Shown piece by piece: positions 5,801-12,422 of a stretch of 13,086 nt of DNA (within the stretch, counting starts at the first letter, position 1; each line of letters begins with the position of its first letter). The notes beneath the pieces are model-generated. The model saw only the letters and a program-made list of their open reading frames with translations. It had not been told where the DNA came from and ran no database searches. This DNA is from Cyanobacteria bacterium K_DeepCast_35m_m2_023. GTDB lineage: Bacteria; Cyanobacteriota; Cyanobacteriia; PCC-6307; Cyanobiaceae. A program made the position numbers and the translations under genes. The DNA is taken from positions 1-13,086 of the forward strand of contig VGQR01000024.1 of assembly GCA_016882345.1 (NCBI GenBank). The letters run 5' to 3'.

Positions 5801-7047
5801 AGCTGAGCCCCCTGCAGCAGTACGGCGTGGTGACGGCCAACTACTGGGCCTTCACCCTGACCGACGGCGCCCTGCGCATGCTCGTGGTCTTCCACTTCCA
5901 CGAACTCGGCTACAGCACGCTCGAGATCGCCGTTCTGTTTCTGTTCTATGAGTTTTTCGGCATCGTCACCAACCTCACCGGCGGCTGGCTGGGGGCGCGC
6001 TTCGGCCTGCGGCTGACGCTCTGGGCCGGCACGTTGCTGCAGATCGGGGCGCTGCTGCTGCTGATTCCCGTGGCCGACAGCTAGCCCAAGTGGTGGAGCG
6101 TGGCCTACGTGATGGCGTGCCAGGCGATCAGTGGCATCGCCAAAGATCTCAACAAGATGAGCGCCAAGAGCGCCATCAAAACGGTGGTGGCCGAAACCCC
6201 CGACGATCACAGCAAGGGAGAACACCAACTGTTCCAGTTGGTTGCACTCCTCACCGGCTCGAAGAACGCCCTCAAGGGGGTGGGCTTCTTTCTGGGCGGC
6301 GTGCTGCTCACAAGCGTCGGCTTCAACGCCGCCGTGGTTGCCATGGCGGCCGGTCTAGCTCTGGCGTTGTTGTTGACCCTGGTCCTGCCGGCGGAGATCG
6401 GTCGCATGAAGCAGAAGCCCGCCTTCAGCGCCCTGTTCTCAAAATCAAAAGGCATCAACGTGCTCTCGCTGGCGCGCTTCTTTCTGTTTGGCGCGCGCGA
6501 TGTGTGGTTTGTGGTGGCCTTGCCGGTGTTTCTGCAGGCCGCCCTGGGCTGGCAGTTCTGGGAGGTGGGCGGCTTCATGGGCCTGTGGGTGATCGGCTAC
6601 GGCCTGGTGCAGGCCGCAGCGCCGGCGCTGCGACGCGCCTGGGGGCAATCGGCTCCACCGGGGCCCGGTGCTGTGCAGTTATGGGCGGCGGTGCTGACAG
6701 CAAACCCGGCCGGTATGGCTGCGACCCTGTGGCGCCATGGGGCCCAACCAGGCCTGGTGGTGGTGGTGGGGCTGGCGGCCTTTGGGGTGGTGTTTGCGAT
6801 GAATTCCTCCATCCACAGCTACATGATCCTTGCCTATACCGAGGCCGAGGATGTGAGCCTCAACGTGGGCTTTTATTACATGGCCAATGCGGCCGGACGC
6901 CTGCTGGGCACGGTGCTGTCAGGGGCGGTGTTTCTTTGGGGCGGACTGGTGTCCTGTCTCTGGATCTCCTGCCTGCTGGTGGCCCTGGCCTGGCTGACCT
7001 CTACAACATTGCCGGCGCTGCCAAGAACCCAATTGAACTGCAGCTGA
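5797..7047 (+). pseudogene. arsJ: ArsJ organoarsenical efflux MFS permease, interrupted by an in-frame TAG
   Basis: The frame encodes 416 codons with a TAG at codon 96 (6082-6084). Both sides read as one protein in the same frame: LQQYGVVTANYWAFTLTDGA, FLFYEFFGIVTNLTGGWLGA and LLIPVADS before it; PKWWSVAYVMACQAISGIAK, DLNKMSAKSAIKTVV, GSKNALKGVGFFLGGVLL and ~10 further hydrophobic segments after it. I recall Trp at the stop position in relatives (DSWPK), so TGG to TAG is a one-base change. ArsJ exports 1-arseno-3-phosphoglycerate made by GAPDH. As written, only a 95-residue peptide with about three membrane helices would form, or a restart product from GTG 6100 or ATG 6109. True nonsense mutation, amber suppression and sequencing error are all possible. 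Confidence 0.9.
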
Positions 7048-7055
7048 ACGCCATG

Positions 7056-7078
7056 AAAAAGGGGCCCTTGCGGGCCCC
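7056..7078 (-). terminator. Intrinsic terminator of pstS
   Basis: On the minus strand GGGGCCC-GCAA-GGGCCCC forms a perfect 7-bp stem with a GNRA-type tetraloop and is followed at once by TTTTT. It lies 42 bases past the pstS stop. On the plus strand no T-run follows the stem, so it would serve arsJ poorly. Confidence 0.88.
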
Positions 7079-7119
7079 AGCGGCAGAAACAAAACAGTGC
7101 GAAGCAGGATCGCTGCTGA

Positions 7120-8103
7120 TCAGCGGCCGATCTGGGCGACGGCCTTCTTTGCGGCGGACAAAACATCGCCCTTGAGCGGCACATAGTCCAGGCTGGAGGC
7201 CTGATTCTGGGCTTGGGGGCTCAGCAGGTGCAGCATGGCGGCGCGGATTGCCGGTGCCTTATCGCCATTGCCCGTTTTGTAAGCCAGGATCCAGGTCAAG
7301 GTCGAGATCGGATAGCTGCGGGCACCAGCAGGGTTGGGATCTTCGCCGGCCAGTCGCTCATCCAAGCGAATGTTGTTGAGGGCGGCCGCACCCGCGTCCT
7401 CGGTGGGCATCACGAACTTGCCGGCTTTGTTCTGAATGGCGGCAGCTTTGATCATGCCCTTGACGTAAGCCTGGTTGAGATATCCGATCGCCCCTGGCGT
7501 GTTACCAATCACACCGGCAACACCTTCATTACCCTTGCCGCCAACACCGACGGGCCAATTCACACTCTTGCCTTCGCCAACCTTGCTCTTCCACTCGGAG
7601 GAGAAGGACGAAAGGCTGTTGGTAAAAGCAAAGGTGGTGCCAGAACCGTCAGAACGATGCGCCACGGTCAGCTTGCCCCTACCACACTTGAGCTGGTCCC
7701 AGGAATTGATTTTACCGAGGAAAATTTCAACAACTTGCTTCTGAGTCAGATTCAGGGCCTTGCAGTCTGGCTTGTTAAAAGCCACGGCAATCGTGCCCCC
7801 CACAGCCGGAAACTGGATCACACCGCGCTTGACTTTGGCGGCTTCCGCATCCTTGATCGGCTCGTCGGTGGCACCGAAGTCAACCGTACCGGCAACGAAC
7901 TGGCGCACACCAGCTCCGGAGCCAACCGACTGATAGTTGACGCGCACCTTGTTGGTGACACCAGCGAAGGCACGCTGATAAAAGGCGGCGGGGAAGGTGG
8001 CACCGGCGCCATTGATGGTGGCCTGAGCCAGCACCGGCAACGTTACGGCTGCGGCGAACACGCCAAAGCCAGTAACAAGACAGGCCTTCTTGACGAAGGT
8101 CAT
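7120..8103 (-). CDS. pstS: Periplasmic phosphate-binding protein PstS
   Basis: This 327-residue protein has a signal peptide (basic MTFVKK, hydrophobic core, cleavage likely near VLA-QA at 26) and no lipobox Cys. It is the substrate-binding subunit of the Pst ABC transporter. Phosphate-binding loops are evident: INGAGATFPAAFYQ near the N-terminus, YQSVGSGAGVRQF, DFGATDEPI and HRSDGSGTTFAFTNSL, matching the Thr/Phe, Ser, Asp and Arg-Ser-Gly-Thr ligands of E. coli PstS. No pstCAB genes are present in the window, as in many picocyanobacteria where pstS copies stand alone. A Pho-box-like repeat lies 65-83 bases upstream and an intrinsic terminator follows, so it is a single-gene unit. Arsenate is a known competing ligand, which ties it to the neighbouring gap-arsJ. 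Confidence 0.96.
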   Translation of the reverse strand: MTFVKKACLVTGFGVFAAAVTLPVLAQATINGAGATFPAAFYQRAFAGVTNKVRVNYQSVGSGAGVRQFVAGTVDFGATDEPIKDAEAAKVKRGVIQFPAVGGTIAVAFNKPDCKALNLTQKQVVEIFLGKINSWDQLKCGRGKLTVAHRSDGSGTTFAFTNSLSSFSSEWKSKVGEGKSVNWPVGVGGKGNEGVAGVIGNTPGAIGYLNQAYVKGMIKAAAIQNKAGKFVMPTEDAGAAALNNIRLDERLAGEDPNPAGARSYPISTLTWILAYKTGNGDKAPAIRAAMLHLLSPQAQNQASSLDYVPLKGDVLSAAKKAVAQIGR

Positions 8104-8156
8104 GGAACAAGCCGTTTAGGGGGCATCCATTGAATAGCAAGCAGACCATTCCCAGG

Positions 8157-8186
8157 TCTTTATGGACCGGTTAAGAGCCGTTGAAG
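8157..8186 (-). promoter_or_regulatory. Pho box upstream of pstS
   Basis: On the minus strand three octamers with 3-base spacers can be read: CTTCAACG, CTTAACCG and a weaker CATAAAGA. The first two fit the cyanobacterial PhoB consensus PyTTAAPyPy(T/A) well. A candidate -10 (TATTCA, 8131-8136) lies 20 bases beyond the third unit and 28 bases before the start codon. Confidence 0.6.
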
Positions 8187-8267
8187 ATTCGACTGATCGG
8201 CAGATTGGGACCCAGCCAATCAGCGAACGACAAAAAAAGAGAGCGGTCGGCCCAATCATCAACACAC

Positions 8268-8292
8268 AAAAAGCCCCTCCAATTGGAGGGGC
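8268..8292 (-). terminator. Intrinsic terminator of the porin gene
   Basis: On the minus strand GCCCCTCC-AATT-GGAGGGGC, a perfect 8-bp stem, is followed by TTTTT. It sits 66 bases after the porin stop and separates it from the pstS promoter. Confidence 0.9.
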
Positions 8293-8357
8293 CAGGGGAT
8301 GTGTGAGTGAGAATAATGATGCAACGATTAACCGTTCAACATGTTCAGCCCAGAAAC

Positions 8358-10082
8358 TCAGAACTTGAACTGAGTTTGCACAACAATGCCAAGATTGTTG
8401 AGACTCTGACCCGAGGCGGCAGGGTTGTTGGACACGGACTGACCCAGGGAGTTCGACAGATAGAAGACCGCTGGGGTCACACTGATGCTGTCTGAAACAC
8501 GGAAGCGGTAGAACCACTCGAACGCATAGGTTGAATCGTTCGCTGAACGACCGTTGCGCGTTGAGGTCACGAATGTGGGCTGACCAAAGGCGAAACCAGC
8601 CGCATTGCCCTTGGCGAAGGCATCGCTCCACTGGAACATGGCTGCCCAGGACTGGGTGGCGCCAATATTGGTGACGGAGTTTGAGGTAGCCGCTGGAATC
8701 GCGACCGTCTGGGTGTAACCGCTGTAGCCCCAGCCCAAGCTGATTGAAGGGACCCAACCGCTCTGCTTGGGCTCCCAATAGGCACCCAAACCCAGGGAGT
8801 TCGAGGAGGTCTGATTACCGGCCGTGGCAAAGCTCTGCAACGGCTCAAACGCCAGGGTTGTACCCACGCGTGAACGGGTCAGGCTCGTGCCATAACGGTA
8901 GTAAGCAGCCGCACCCCAGTTTTGGCCTTTGGCACCCAGCTGAACGTTGAAGTTGTTGCCGCCATAGGAGCTGAACAGACCGCCGGCACCAGTGGCAGCG
9001 GTGGTTGCATTGGTATTGGCGTTATTGCCGTTCTCTGCCACGTAGGACAGAGCAGCGGTGAGGAAGGGCTGCCCTTTCTTGACGGTCTGCTTCCAGACCA
9101 AACCAACAGCCGAACCGGTGGCCTTGTTGTAGGCGCCAGGTGCGCCAGCCAGGGTGAAGAAGTCGAGAATGTCGGCGTTGTAGGCCTGCGGGCGGAAGGC
9201 GACCATCTCGGTGTTCCGTGCGCGGGGACCGACTGTGAGAGTCAGTTCGTTGCCGACGGGGAAGCGATAGTACAGACGGTCAATCTGGACGACGTTCTCA
9301 GTGGCAGCACTGCCGAAAGACTTGTCCATTCGGGCATTGGGGATGCTGCCTGCCGCTCCGCTGAAGGCACTGTTGCCGAAATTGCCGGCGCGAAGGCGCG
9401 TGTACAGCAGATCCTTGCCTGTCCAGCTGGTCGTCAGATTGAGACGCAGGTCGTAGTTGAAGGAAACACCGTTGAGTGCTGGGTTGGCGGTAGGACCAGC
9501 ACCGGTGGCCGAACGGGCGTTGTAGGCATTGGTGGCTGAGTTGTAAGCCGAGCCGCTGTAACCCAGGCCACCCACCACGAAGGTGGCTTCACCCTGAAGT
9601 TTGGTGGTGGTGCTGAACTGCTGGGCTTCCAGCTTGCCGACTTTTTTCTCGAGGCCGTCCACGCGGCCACGCAGAACGGTCAGTTCCTGCTGGAATTCGT
9701 CGAGAAGGCGCTTGAGTTCTTCCGATTGCTCGGTCACACGATCGAGGCAGGCGTTCAGCAGGGCAGCCGCCTCAAAACGACTCAGGGGGTTACCACCCTT
9801 GAAGGTGCCGTTGGGGTAGCCAGCGACGCAGCCGAATTTGTCGACCAGGTTGCTCAGGGCCTGATAGGCCCAATCAGTGGGGCGCACATCGGAGAACTGG
9901 GACACGCTGGTGACCTGGTTCTTCGATTCCCAGGCCCTGAAACGGTCGATGTCCTGCTGGTTCATGTACTCGTTGACGGCGGACATGCCGTTCAGCGAGG
10001 CAACATCCTGGGCTGAAGCCGCCAAAGGCGCAGCCAGACCAAGAAGTGCGGGCGCAAGCAGAAGCTGCTTGAAAGTTTTCAT
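8358..10082 (-). CDS. SLH-domain outer-membrane porin (SomA/OprB type)
   Basis: This is a 574-residue major porin of cyanobacterial type. It has a signal peptide (MKTFKQLLLAPALLG ... AASA-Q, about 24), a short linker, an SLH domain that anchors to the peptidoglycan-linked polymer (about 62-117: FSDVRPTDWAYQALSNLVDK, PNGTFKGGNPLSRFEAAALLN), a coiled coil (about 118-155) and a long beta-barrel ending in QTQFKF with the C-terminal Phe used by the outer-membrane assembly machinery. The start at 10082 is fixed by the signal peptide and a GAGGA ribosome binding site 5 bases before the ATG. Standing beside pstS, it may be a phosphate-stress porin comparable to PhoE-like proteins of marine picocyanobacteria. 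Its upstream region shows a perfect inverted repeat but no CTTAACC-type Pho box. Confidence 0.95.
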   Translation of the reverse strand: MKTFKQLLLAPALLGLAAPLAASAQDVASLNGMSAVNEYMNQQDIDRFRAWESKNQVTSVSQFSDVRPTDWAYQALSNLVDKFGCVAGYPNGTFKGGNPLSRFEAAALLNACLDRVTEQSEELKRLLDEFQQELTVLRGRVDGLEKKVGKLEAQQFSTTTKLQGEATFVVGGLGYSGSAYNSATNAYNARSATGAGPTANPALNGVSFNYDLRLNLTTSWTGKDLLYTRLRAGNFGNSAFSGAAGSIPNARMDKSFGSAATENVVQIDRLYYRFPVGNELTLTVGPRARNTEMVAFRPQAYNADILDFFTLAGAPGAYNKATGSAVGLVWKQTVKKGQPFLTAALSYVAENGNNANTNATTAATGAGGLFSSYGGNNFNVQLGAKGQNWGAAAYYRYGTSLTRSRVGTTLAFEPLQSFATAGNQTSSNSLGLGAYWEPKQSGWVPSISLGWGYSGYTQTVAIPAATSNSVTNIGATQSWAAMFQWSDAFAKGNAAGFAFGQPTFVTSTRNGRSANDSTYAFEWFYRFRVSDSISVTPAVFYLSNSLGQSVSNNPAASGQSLNNLGIVVQTQFKF

Positions 10083-10103
10083 CGGGTCCTCACACCGATA
10101 GGA

Positions 10104-10126
10104 CAAATTCCCAGACAGGGAATTTG
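10104..10126 (-). repeat. Perfect inverted repeat in the porin leader region
   Basis: CAAATTCCC-AGACA-GGGAATTTG has 9-base perfect arms and a 5-base loop, and ends 22 bases before the porin ATG. It could be a stem-loop in the mRNA leader, affecting stability or translation, or an operator. It has no T-run, and its AT-rich base makes it a poor terminator. Confidence 0.7.
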
Positions 10127-10235
10127 GACCGAACTTATCGACTGACCAGCAAGCCACGCCAATCGCAGAACACACTGCGCTGTAGCCCAGAGCACAATCG
10201 CGGCAGTATCCCCCTGCCACAGCTGGCAGAGCCGT

Positions 10236-10715
10236 TCAGCGGAATTGAGGCCGCTTGGTCTGCTCGAGGCTGCGCTGCAACGCCAGACCCAGGCCAATGC
10301 CAGGGCTCAGCTCGCCACCGAAGGCGCTGCCCAACACATGCCGGTACAGCTTCGACTCCACCAGCCGGTAGGTGCTCCCAGGCAGGGGGATGTAGCCGGC
10401 TGAGCGCACCAGCGACAGACCGTTCTGCAGGGTGCTGGTCAAAAACCGCCGCGTCTGGGGCTGTTGGCGCAGCATTCGGTCGTTGACATACAGAAACAAC
10501 GGCCTCGATAAGGGCACATAGGTTTCGTTCTGGACGCTCTGCGGCGACGGAGCCACTAACCCCTTGGCGCCCAGAACCCACAGGGCCCTCAGTTTGCTGG
10601 GATTGGCGGCAAAATAGCTGTACCCGAAATAGCCCAGCGCATTGGGGTCATTGGCTGTTTGCTGACACCAAAATCCTGAGACAGACTCAGGGCAGAGGGG
10701 GTTAAGGCCAGGTTG
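10236..10715 (-). pseudogene. 5'-truncated SphX/PstS-type phosphate-binding protein remnant
   Basis: An open frame of ~160 codons between the TGA at 10716-10718 and the stop at 10236 has no credible start near its 5' end. From about 10650 it matches the C-terminal third of SphX-type phosphate-binding proteins: DPNALGYFGYSYFAANPSKL, then SVQNETYVPLSRPLFLYVN and GLSLVRSAGYIPLPGSTYRL. Signal peptide and N-terminal phosphate-binding loops are absent. The first ~20 codons (GLNLPCPESVSGFW) do not look homologous. It begins 9 bases after the corA stop on the same strand, so a deletion probably fused it to the corA 3' end. An internal GTG at 10556 could start a 106-residue piece, but that would lack a complete lobe. 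I treat it as non-functional. Confidence 0.78.
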
Positions 10716-10724
10716 TCAGTGGCG

Positions 10725-11747
10725 TCAGCGCGGCAGCGTCCAGTCTTGGAACCAGCCACGACGCCACAGCCACAACACCTGCAGGATCGCGATCAGGCCC
10801 ATCAACACCAGGGAGTACTCGTAGCCGTAACGCCACTTGAGCTCGGGCATGTGCTCGAAATTCATCCCGTAAATGCCGGCGATGAAGGTCAACGGGGCAA
10901 AGATGCTGGTCAAGATGGTCAGCGTCTTCATCACCTGGTTCATGCGATTGCCGATGCTGGCGGCATAGGCCTGGGTGATGGCATCACATTGGCTACGCAA
11001 CAGCTCGATGTGTTCGAACAGCAGCTCGACCAACTCACCCATCTCCTGAAAACAAACCAGCGCCTCCGGTCCCAGCAGCTTCTGGCGTTGCCTGAGCAGC
11101 ACCCGGATCTGATGGCGCAACGGCCAGATCTGGCTGCGAATCGTGCGCAGATTGCTGCGATGGCCAAAGGTGCGGTTCAACAGCTTGGGCGTGGGATTGC
11201 GCAGCGAGGCCGATTCGAGATCGTCGAGCCGGTTGGCGATCTGCTCCAGCATCGGGAACAGGGCATCCAGAATCTCGTCGATCAGGTAATGAAGAATGTC
11301 ATCGAGATCGCGTTGCTCCAGGGTTCCCTCCTGGCGCTCCAGCCAGGCGGTCAGCTCTGCAAAGGGACTGGCACTGGGGACCTCTTCAAATGTGATCAAC
11401 ACCCCCGGCAGCAGCAGCGGGCCCAGTTGGCTGCTGATCAGATGGGAGGGATCCCTGGCAAAGCCCAGCCAGTGCAGCACCACCAGCACGGCATCGTCCA
11501 AGCTCTCGACCCGCGAGCGCTGCGGCACCTCGAGCATCGGCGGCAGCAGATCAGGCGGAACAGCCAGAGCCTCGAGTTGATCGCGGATGCGATCGGGAGA
11601 GCCGAGCCCATTGACCCGCAACCACAGGGGAACAGCCTGCTGGCGAAACGATCGCAGCTGCTCGAGATCGGGTTGCGGCAACAGCACAGGCCCCGTGGCC
11701 AGAAACACCATCGCCAAGAGGTCGCAGCGGGCTCTGCCGCCGCTCAT
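10725..11747 (-). CDS. corA: CorA-family divalent cation transporter
   Basis: This is a 340-residue protein with the CorA plan: an N-terminal alpha/beta cytoplasmic domain (LWLRVNGLGSPDRIRDQLEA, LEVPQRSRVESLDDAVLVVLH), a long helical stalk rich in charged residues (EQIANRLDDLESA, MGELVELLFEHIELLRSQCD), and two C-terminal membrane helices (about 274-293 and 311-330). The selectivity motif YGMNFEHMPEL (Gly-Met-Asn at ~294-296) lies between them. It would form a pentameric Mg2+ (or Co2+/Ni2+) channel in the plasma membrane. The start is uncertain: ATG 11747 is chosen, ATG 11711 (MVFLATGPVLLP) is possible, and the longest frame (TTG 11825) adds an unlikely Arg/Pro-rich tail. No ribosome binding site decides it. 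The sphX remnant follows directly. Confidence 0.93.
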   Translation of the reverse strand: MSGGRARCDLLAMVFLATGPVLLPQPDLEQLRSFRQQAVPLWLRVNGLGSPDRIRDQLEALAVPPDLLPPMLEVPQRSRVESLDDAVLVVLHWLGFARDPSHLISSQLGPLLLPGVLITFEEVPSASPFAELTAWLERQEGTLEQRDLDDILHYLIDEILDALFPMLEQIANRLDDLESASLRNPTPKLLNRTFGHRSNLRTIRSQIWPLRHQIRVLLRQRQKLLGPEALVCFQEMGELVELLFEHIELLRSQCDAITQAYAASIGNRMNQVMKTLTILTSIFAPLTFIAGIYGMNFEHMPELKWRYGYEYSLVLMGLIAILQVLWLWRRGWFQDWTLPR

Positions 11748-11797
11748 GTAAAGCGAAGCGGGCAGATTGGCCGGTCGTTCCTGAAGACGCCGGGAAC

Positions 11798-11938
11798 TCA
11801 GAGCACCAGGTCTTGAGTGCAGCAAGGAGAGTCAGGGTTGAGCCATTGGTTCACGATGAGGCCGCTGCCGACAAGAACGGCCTGCAGCATCAGACAAGTG
11901 GCAATCGGGGGTAGCCAGGTTTTGAGCAGCGGGACCAT
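11798..11938 (-). CDS. Possible 46-residue single-membrane-helix protein (weak)
   Basis: The frame reads MVPLLKTWLPPIATCLMLQA, a hydrophobic stretch (VLVGSGLIVNQWL) and a polar CC-containing tail. It could be a small membrane protein with one helix. There is no ribosome binding site or recognised homologue. A TTG at 12022 would extend it. Apart from this ORF and the box near 12042, I see nothing else in the 11748-12093 gap. Confidence 0.25.
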   Translation of the reverse strand: MVPLLKTWLPPIATCLMLQAVLVGSGLIVNQWLNPDSPCCTQDLVL

Positions 11939-12041
11939 CAGAGCCTGGGGCAGCAAGGTGCGGAGACCATGGGCCTCAATCTGAGCGCAATGACAACGGA
12001 TTCGCCGTCTCGCAGGACACAAGCCGTCGATTTAGCCATTC

Positions 12042-12065
12042 CTTAACCTTCGATTCCATAAGGTT
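12042..12065 (+). promoter_or_regulatory. CTTAACCT box within a small inverted repeat
   Basis: CTTAACCT is a perfect PyTTAAPyPyT Pho-box octamer. Its AACCTT is mirrored by AAGGTT after 9 bases. It lies ~30-50 bases upstream of the small gene at 12094. Only one direct octamer is clear, so it may be a chance match or another regulator's dyad. Confidence 0.3.
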
Positions 12066-12093
12066 GGTGCTGGCATGACGCTAGAGCGAGTTG

Positions 12094-12381
12094 ATGGATG
12101 CATCTGGATCTCACGATCCCGGGGCCGATGGTCAGTCAGACGGCATGCAGTCGCCGCTGGAATCCCACTCGAGCTATCGCGGTGCGGACTGGAGTCCGCA
12201 GCGTTTGATGTTCCATCAGAATCTTGAGAGCTTTGCTGATCGGGTCGGTCTGATTGTGGCCCTACAAAGCAATGGCAAATTAAGTCAAGAAGCAGCGTAT
12301 TCGCAGATCCGCAAAATCTGGAAGAAACTGAAAACAAGCAAGGACAGCCTGATACGCGCCAACCGCGACGCCAACGAGTGA
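12094..12381 (+). CDS. Small conserved cyanobacterial protein (DUF7219-like)
   Basis: This 95-residue protein has a low-complexity polar N-terminus (GSHDPGADGQSDG) and a conserved-looking core. YRGADWSPQRLMFHQNLESF precedes ADRVGLIVALQSNGKLSQEA and AYSQIRKIWKKLKTSKDSLI. The core resembles a small cyanobacterial family that I recall as DUF7219 (NLxEFAxRVxxIxxLxxxGKxSxEEAYxxIKxLWKxLK). The function is unknown. ATG 12094 is chosen; ATG 12145 would give a 78-residue form that keeps the whole core and may be the true start. It lies 41 bases before acetate kinase on the same strand, so the two may be co-transcribed. Confidence 0.72.
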   Translation: MDASGSHDPGADGQSDGMQSPLESHSSYRGADWSPQRLMFHQNLESFADRVGLIVALQSNGKLSQEAAYSQIRKIWKKLKTSKDSLIRANRDANE

Positions 12382-12422
12382 GGCCTGCAGAATGAAACTG
12401 GGATCACCTTGTGTCTGTCGCG

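Noticed and set aside
6090..7175. 361-codon plus-strand frame overlapping arsJ
   Set aside because: Arg/Gly-rich without membrane helices. The arsJ frame reads as a coherent permease across the same bases.
7213..8133. 306-codon plus-strand open frame
   Set aside because: It is antisense to pstS, whose signal peptide and phosphate loops are unmistakable.
10214..10229. CTGCCA-CAGC-TGGCAG hairpin after the sphX remnant as terminator
   Set aside because: The stem has only 6 bp and no T-run follows on either strand.
10713..11816. 367-codon plus-strand open frame
   Set aside because: It is antisense to corA, which has the GMN motif and two membrane helices. The product is Gln/His/Arg-rich without domain features, as expected of a shadow in GC-rich DNA.
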